Origin: Streptomyces sp. NRRL WC-3618
Lineage (GTDB): Bacteria > Actinomycetota > Actinomycetes > Streptomycetales > Streptomycetaceae
Assembly: GCF_001280005.1 (NCBI RefSeq)
Contig: NZ_LGDW01000018.1
Coordinates: 1-30,090 of the forward strand
DNA: 30,090 nt
Reading direction: 5' to 3'
The notes below the pieces were generated by a model. That model saw only the letters and a list, made by a program, of their open reading frames with translations, ran no database searches and was not told where the DNA came from. Shown one piece after another: positions 26,322 through 30,090 of this stretch. The position numbers and the translations under genes are program-made. The stretch's first letter is position 1. Each line of letters begins with the position of its first letter.

Positions 26322-26358
26322 ACAGAGGCCCCGAGATTCGCCGTCTCAGAGCCTCTGT
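26322..26358 (-). terminator. Terminator hairpin after the 63-aa zinc-finger gene
   Basis: ACAGAGGC (26322-26329) pairs with GCCTCTGT (26351-26358), with an inner GAGA/TCTC pair. It lies 81 bases after the stop at 26440 on the minus strand. Confidence 0.6.
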
Positions 26359-26439
26359 CGTGCCGATGTATGAGTTGTACTGTCATTCCCTCACAGCCTC
26401 TCTCCTGGCCGTACAGGGCTTTGTCTGGGTAGGTGAGCG

Positions 26440-26631
26440 TCAGGCTGCCTTGGCCCAGAAGTAAGGGCCGTGGGTCAGATCAACCTCTAGTCCTAGCTCC
26501 CATGGATGCCTGCACTTTCCGCGTGGTCGGCAGTGCTTACCGAACTGCTCTCGGGTAGAGAACTCCTGCCGACAGCTCACGCACTTGTATGCGCTGTTGC
26601 GAAGTACTCGGGTGTAGTGGCGACGTGCCAT
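26440..26631 (-). CDS. Phage-type zinc-binding protein (63 aa)
   Basis: MARRHYTRVLRNSAYKCVSC RQEFSTREQFGKHCRPRGKC has C-x2-C, F, H and C ligands, then a HPWELGLEVD and GPYFW end. This is the layout of small FDxHR-type zinc-binding proteins common in actinophages. The ATG at 26631 is supported by GAGGAGG seven bases upstream; the longer frame to 26844 has no such site. Function unknown; nucleic-acid binding is likely. Lying between integrase and accessory genes, it could also serve as an excision or control factor, but there is no direct evidence. Confidence 0.7.
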   Translation of the reverse strand: MARRHYTRVLRNSAYKCVSCRQEFSTREQFGKHCRPRGKCRHPWELGLEVDLTHGPYFWAKAA

Positions 26632-26907
26632 GTTGTTGCCTCCTCGGCGGTTGTACTCACGGGTGTTGGACCATGAGCGGATACACGTGTGGATGTGATT
26701 GCGTCGGTTGTTGGTCCACCTGTGCGCCAATGACAAAGGGCCGACCCTCGTAACGAGAGCCGACCCTGTAGCCAGCGAGATGCGCGATGAACCAGACGGA
26801 GACGTACTGCCAACCTGAGTTTGGGCATGGTTGGGATACCTCAAGTATGACAGGTGTTGATCATCCCCGCATCTTTACGTGCGTACCTTCACCCTTGGAC
26901 ATGGAGA

Positions 26908-26936
26908 AGGGGCGCAACGCCCTTGCGTGCGCCCCT
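26908..26936 (-). terminator. Terminator of the element B integrase
   Basis: AGGGGCGC-(A)-ACGC / CCTT / GCGT-GCGCCCCT gives a 12-bp stem with one bulged A, 13 bases past the integrase stop. Apart from this hairpin, 26632-26949 holds only a direct repeat of GCCGACCCT around CTCGTAACGAG near 26741-26760. Confidence 0.7.
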
Positions 26937-26949
26937 CAGCCTCCCTCGG

Positions 26950-28035
26950 TCAGTACCTGTCACCCAAGCCCTGTACCGCGTTCACAGCCCTGGTGCTGGC
27001 CATGTCCGCTCCATACCGCCTGAGCATCGCCGGAGACTTCCACCCTCGGATAGCCATGATGTGTTCGCCCGAGACTCCAGCCGCTTTCAGGTCATCCGCC
27101 CATGTGTGGCAGAACGAGTGAGGAGATACGGCGGCGGGGTCGTATCCAGCTTCCTCCGCCCACTTCTTCACCAGCCCGTGAAGTCCTGCGTAGAGAAGCC
27201 TTGAACGGTTCCTCGTACCGAGCCACAGCCAGTCATCCACGTTCGCTCGCTTGTGTGTGGCCCGTACGCGGAGATACCGAGCCAGAGCCTTGACCGTCTT
27301 GGGCTGGAGAGGAATGACCCGGCCATCCAGAGAGTTCCTGTCCATCTTGATCGGCACCACTACCAGGGTTGCCCTGGCAAGGTCCAAGTCCTGTACGCGG
27401 AGGTTCAGGAGTTCGTCAGACCGCAGACCCTCAGTGAGTACGCGCAGGATTGCGTGATCCCGAACGGTCTGGAAGTCACGCACCTTGGGAGAGCCGTTCC
27501 CCGTGGCCTTGAGCATGTCTCCCACGAACTCAGTCGAGAGAGTCTTTGGCTTGCCCATAGGGGGAGTTGCGTACCGCTGAAGCTTGGGGTCCTCGTACGG
27601 ATCGGTGTGGTCGTACTCCTCTGCCAGGTACGAGAACAGTGCGCGGAGGTTCCTTTGGACTGTGTTCGTTCCTCCGGTATATCCGCCCTTTCCGTCCTGG
27701 CTCTTGGGTACGTCGTGCTCCTGGTAGTACCAGCGAAAGAATCGGTTGAGCGTGGCTGTGTCGACGGAGGTGAAGTCTCCGGAGACCTTCTGAGCGGTGA
27801 GCCAGTGGTGAAGCTGAGTCGCTGCGTACTTGTAGGCGTTGATCGTCCTGCGCTGGAAGGGCCGACCGTGCTTGTTCGTGGTGGTGGAGAGGTGAAGCTC
27901 AAGCTCAGTGATCAGAGCCAGCCTGGCATCCTCGGCACCCTTCACGACCCGTACCGGCCGGAGTGCTGGAGTGGGGGTGTCGGCTGTGGTGCTGCTGCTG
28001 ACTCGCTGCTGTGAGCGGAGGGGGCTACGGGCCAC
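26950..28035 (-). CDS. Tyrosine integrase of element B with a Cys at the second catalytic Arg
   Basis: A 361-residue tyrosine recombinase. Residues ~35-145 are the SAM-like core-binding domain (INAYKYAATQLHHWL, TVQRNLRALFSYLAEE). The catalytic domain follows with R205 (TEGLRSDELLNL), K230, H306, W332 (IRGWKSP) and the nucleophile Y341 (MLRRYGAD). The normal H-x-x-R reads H306-S-F-C309: the codon at 27109-27111 is TGC where CGC would give Arg. The protein is otherwise full length. The GTG at 28035 has GGGAG upstream. The gene lies 135 bases from the tRNA and reads away from it, opposite to the element A integrase. Loss of Arg II usually cripples strand exchange, so excision may be blocked. Confidence 0.9.
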   Translation of the reverse strand: MARSPLRSQQRVSSSTTADTPTPALRPVRVVKGAEDARLALITELELHLSTTTNKHGRPFQRRTINAYKYAATQLHHWLTAQKVSGDFTSVDTATLNRFFRWYYQEHDVPKSQDGKGGYTGGTNTVQRNLRALFSYLAEEYDHTDPYEDPKLQRYATPPMGKPKTLSTEFVGDMLKATGNGSPKVRDFQTVRDHAILRVLTEGLRSDELLNLRVQDLDLARATLVVVPIKMDRNSLDGRVIPLQPKTVKALARYLRVRATHKRANVDDWLWLGTRNRSRLLYAGLHGLVKKWAEEAGYDPAAVSPHSFCHTWADDLKAAGVSGEHIMAIRGWKSPAMLRRYGADMASTRAVNAVQGLGDRY

Positions 28036-28128
28036 GGGGAGGACTCCCTAGGTCGAGCCGCTAGCCAAGTGGGAGTTACCCAAGCGTCTTGTCCAACGGC
28101 GTCTGGACTGAGAGTCGCTGCCTCAACA

Positions 28129-28170
28129 GAAGAGGGGCCCGACCTACGTAGTCGCAGGTCAGACCCCTTC
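28129..28170 (-). terminator. Hairpin directly after tRNA-Ser
   Basis: On the minus strand, after the CCA end, GAAGGGG ... GACCT / AGGTC ... CCCCTCTTC pairs (28164-28170 with 28129-28137; 28156-28160 with 28141-28145). It probably terminates the tRNA transcript. It belongs to element B, so the element supplies a new tRNA terminator. Confidence 0.6.
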
Positions 28171-28229
28171 TGGCGGAGGATACGAGATTCGAACTCGTGA
28201 GGGGTTGCCCCCAACACGCTTTCCAAGCG
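28171..28229. repeat. Right attachment site (att3) inside tRNA-Ser
   Basis: The 3' half of the tRNA, from CCA to just past the anticodon, is identical over 59 bases to 19210-19268 and over 57 bases to 9306-9362. Divergence starts in or next to the anticodon stem, which is where crossing-over by tyrosine integrases in tRNA genes usually occurs. Confidence 0.9.
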
Positions 28230-28258
28230 TGCGCCCTAGGCCACTAGGCGAATCCTCC
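28171..28258 (-). tRNA. tRNA-Ser (anticodon GGA)
   Basis: The minus strand starts GGAGGAT and ends with the complementary ATCCTCC plus G and an encoded CCA. The D arm has CCTAGTGGCCTAGG, the anticodon arm ACGCTTGGAAAGCGT has anticodon GGA (28222-28224), the long variable arm GGGGGCAACCCC identifies a class II tRNA, and the T arm is ACGAGTTCGAATCTCGT. It reads UCC and UCU serine codons. The gene is intact, so each integration restored the tRNA. Confidence 0.97.
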
Positions 28259-28334
28259 GACGCGAACATTACATGACCGTGGGTGGTGCTTGCGAACTCG
28301 TTCGGGGCCCCTGCCATCAGGTACGCTGGGCCTC

Positions 28335-28423
28335 AGCCCCTCACGCGGCGCTATCTGACTGAACTCCCCCAGGGCCGGAAGGCAGCAAGGGTAGGTTGGC
28401 TCTGGCGGGTGCGTGGGGGGTCT
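28335..28423 (+). ncRNA. ffs: Small signal recognition particle RNA (4.5S type)
   Basis: The conserved apical segment CAGGGCCGGAAGGCAGCAAG (28370-28389), with the GGAA tetraloop and the asymmetric internal loop of SRP domain IV, is flanked by pairing arms (CCCCTCACGCGGCGC and GCGGGTGCGTGGGGG). This RNA binds Ffh to target membrane and secreted proteins. The position between tRNA-Ser and dnaX is standard in Streptomyces. Exact ends are approximate. Confidence 0.85.
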
Positions 28424-28509
28424 TCTGTGTGCCCGGCCAGATGCGTCCCGTACGGGGTGAGGCGGGCGAGCGGGGTCGACTGTCAGTGGGGCCCGATATC
28501 GTCGTATGC

Positions 28510-30090
28510 GTGTCGTCCCTTGCGCTGTACCGCCGCTATCGCCCGGAGTCGTTCGCCGAGGTCATCGGGCAGGAGCATGTAACCGACCCGCTGCAGCAGG
28601 CGCTGCGGAACAACCGGGTCAATCACGCGTACCTGTTCAGCGGGCCGCGCGGCTGCGGGAAGACGACCAGTGCGCGCATCCTGGCGCGCTGCCTGAACTG
28701 CGAGAAGGGTCCGACGCCGACGCCCTGCGGTGAATGCCAGTCCTGCCAGGACCTGGCGCGCAACGGGCCGGGGTCGATCGACGTCATCGAGATCGACGCG
28801 GCGTCGCACGGTGGTGTGGACGACGCCCGTGACCTGCGCGAGAAGGCCTTCTTCGGGCCGGCCAGCAGCCGCTACAAGATCTACATCATCGACGAGGCCC
28901 ACATGGTCACGCCGGCCGGGTTCAACGCGCTGCTCAAGGTCGTCGAGGAGCCGCCGGAGCACCTCAAGTTCATCTTCGCGACCACGGAACCCGAGAAGGT
29001 CATCGGGACGATCCGTTCCCGGACCCACCACTACCCCTTCCGGCTGGTCCCGCCGGGCACGCTCCGTGAGTACCTCGCCGAGGTCTGCGGACACGAGAAC
29101 ATCCCGGTCGCCGACGGTGTGCTCCCGCTGGTCGTCCGGTCCGGCGCGGGTTCCGTACGAGACTCGATGTCCGTCATGGACCAGCTGCTGGCCGGCGCCG
29201 GTGCCGAAGGCGTGACGTACGCCATGGCCACCTCCCTGCTCGGCTACACGGACAGCTCGCTGCTCGACTCCGTCGTCGAGGCGTTCGCCTCCGGGGACGG
29301 AGCGGCGGCCTTCGAGGTCGTGGACCGCATCATCGAGGGCGGCAACGACCCGCGCCGCTTCGTCGCCGACCTGCTCGAACGGCTGCGCGACCTGGTGATC
29401 CTCGCCGCAGTACCGGACGCTGCGGAGAAGGGGCTCATCGACGCCCCCGTGGACGTGATCGAGCGTATGCAGGCACAGGCCGGCGTCTTCGGCGCCGCCG
29501 AACTCAGCCGCGCCGCCGACCTCGTCAACGACGGCCTCACCGAGATGCGGGGCGCGACCTCGCCCCGGCTCCAGCTGGAACTCATCTGCGCGCGCGTGCT
29601 GCTCCCCGCCGCGTACGGCGACGAGCGCTCGGTCATGGCCCGCCTCGACAAACTGGAGCGCGGAGTCAACTTCTCCGGCGGTCCCGCGATGGGCATGGGC
29701 GGCGCCGGAATCCCCATGGGTTACGTGCCGGGACCCGGTGCGCACGAGGGCGCGGCAGCGGGCGGTCCCGTGGGCGCGCCGACGGGCGGCGGGTTCGCGG
29801 CGGCACGGGCGGTGGCGAGGGGGGCCGACGCCCCGAGTGCGCCGGGTGCGGTCGGCGGGCCCGGTACGGCGGACACGGGCGCCGCGCCCGCCCCGCAACC
29901 CCAGGCTCCGGCCCAGCCCCAGCAGCCCTATCAGCCCCAGCCCCAGCCTCCGGCGCAGCCCCAGGCCCCGGTCGCCCCGGCCCCCGCACAGACCGCCCCC
30001 GGCGCCTGGCCCACCGCGACGAGCGCCGGCAGTGGCCGACGCCCCGGCGGCTGGCCCACGGCGACACCTGCGGGCGGCGGACAGCCCCCC
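28510..30090 (+). CDS. dnaX: DNA polymerase III subunit gamma/tau (3' end outside window)
   Basis: The frame is open to the window end (527 codons). It begins GTG, giving MSSLALYRRYRPESFAEVIG. The clamp-loader AAA+ domain has Walker A GPRGCGKT at residues 45-52, a four-cysteine zinc module (CLNCEKGPTPTPCGECQSC), Walker B with YIIDEAHM (D128, E129), and the sensor and SRC-like region GTIRSRTHHYPF. After about residue 370 comes a long Gly/Ala then Pro/Gln-rich linker (APAQPQQPYQPQPQPPAQPQ) that leads to the tau region beyond the window. It loads the sliding clamp on DNA. No slippery frameshift motif of the E. coli type was seen. The ribosome binding site is weak. Confidence 0.95.
   Translation, partial: MSSLALYRRYRPESFAEVIGQEHVTDPLQQALRNNRVNHAYLFSGPRGCGKTTSARILARCLNCEKGPTPTPCGECQSCQDLARNGPGSIDVIEIDAASHGGVDDARDLREKAFFGPASSRYKIYIIDEAHMVTPAGFNALLKVVEEPPEHLKFIFATTEPEKVIGTIRSRTHHYPFRLVPPGTLREYLAEVCGHENIPVADGVLPLVVRSGAGSVRDSMSVMDQLLAGAGAEGVTYAMATSLLGYTDSSLLDSVVEAFASGDGAAAFEVVDRIIEGGNDPRRFVADLLERLRDLVILAAVPDAAEKGLIDAPVDVIERMQAQAGVFGAAELSRAADLVNDGLTEMRGATSPRLQLELICARVLLPAAYGDERSVMARLDKLERGVNFSGGPAMGMGGAGIPMGYVPGPGAHEGAAAGGPVGAPTGGGFAAARAVARGADAPSAPGAVGGPGTADTGAAPAPQPQAPAQPQQPYQPQPQPPAQPQAPVAPAPAQTAPGAWPTATSAGSGRRPGGWPTATPAGGGQPP

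Larger units (their letters stand above)
19210..28170. mobile_element. Integrative element B at tRNA-Ser(GGA), about 9 kb
   Basis: Bounded by att2 and the intact tRNA-Ser, with a tyrosine integrase 135 bases from the tRNA. Its GC is visibly lower than the host's, most genes lie on the minus strand, and gene products are small. No TraB/FtsK-like protein, replicase, capsid or terminase gene was recognised, so it fits neither a standard actinomycete integrative-conjugative element nor a prophage. Zinc-finger and GIY-YIG-like small genes recall actinophage accessory genes. It may be a mobilisable mini-element or a satellite. Confidence 0.8.

Overview
The window reads as chromosomal DNA of a Streptomyces species or close relative. 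It has very high GC with strong third-position GC bias, GTG starts, purine-rich ribosome binding sites, secreted xylan-degrading enzymes, and the tRNA-Ser(GGA) - SRP RNA - dnaX block typical of actinomycete chromosomes.

Layout. (1) 1-9278 is mostly host chromosome: the 3' part of a histidine phosphatase fused to a polytopic membrane domain, a secreted GH10-CBM13-GH62 xylanase/arabinofuranosidase fusion, a large helicase-associated (XPB/Ssl2-like) protein, small membrane proteins, and a decayed patch with an IS30-type transposase remnant. (2) 9279-19209 is a degraded integrative element, here 'element A'. (3) 19210-28170 is a second element, 'element B'. (4) 28171-30090 is host again: the intact tRNA-Ser(GGA), the small SRP RNA, and the start of dnaX.

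The 3' half of tRNA-Ser(GGA), about 57-59 bases, occurs three times in the same orientation: at 9306-9362, at 19210-19268, and inside the real tRNA at 28171-28229. This is the signature of two integrative elements stacked in one tRNA attachment site. A fourth trace, an integrase stop context, terminator hairpin and att-flank without the tRNA part, sits at 15921-15986 and shows that element A is itself a composite.

Element A has GC like the host and carries conflict cargo: a YefM/RelE-type toxin-antitoxin pair beside a VapC scrap, an IS5-type transposase scrap, and an RHS/YD-repeat polymorphic toxin with a C-terminal RNase Sa/T1-type ribonuclease followed 7 bases later by a barstar-type immunity protein. 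It also has a truncated DUF1963-like gene, a secreted alpha/beta-hydrolase peptidase, and a 5'-truncated tyrosine integrase next to the middle att.

Element B is visibly lower in GC and its genes are small. It contains an RsbW-like ATPase, an XRE/DUF5753 regulator, a DUF6879 protein and a 63-aa partner (a WhiJ-like regulatory cluster), a DUF2637-like membrane protein with a helix-turn-helix tail, a putative winged-helix protein, zinc-finger proteins, a 55-aa Phd-like antitoxin with no visible toxin, a GIY-YIG/T5orf172-like protein, and a tyrosine integrase in which the second catalytic arginine is a cysteine. No TraB/FtsK-like transfer ATPase and no recognisable replicase were seen. The region 22.7-23.9 kb instead holds a polarity-switching array of CGTTA motifs and three 16-bp quasi-palindromes spaced 45-46 bp apart. 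This is the best candidate for an undescribed replication, transfer or partition locus.
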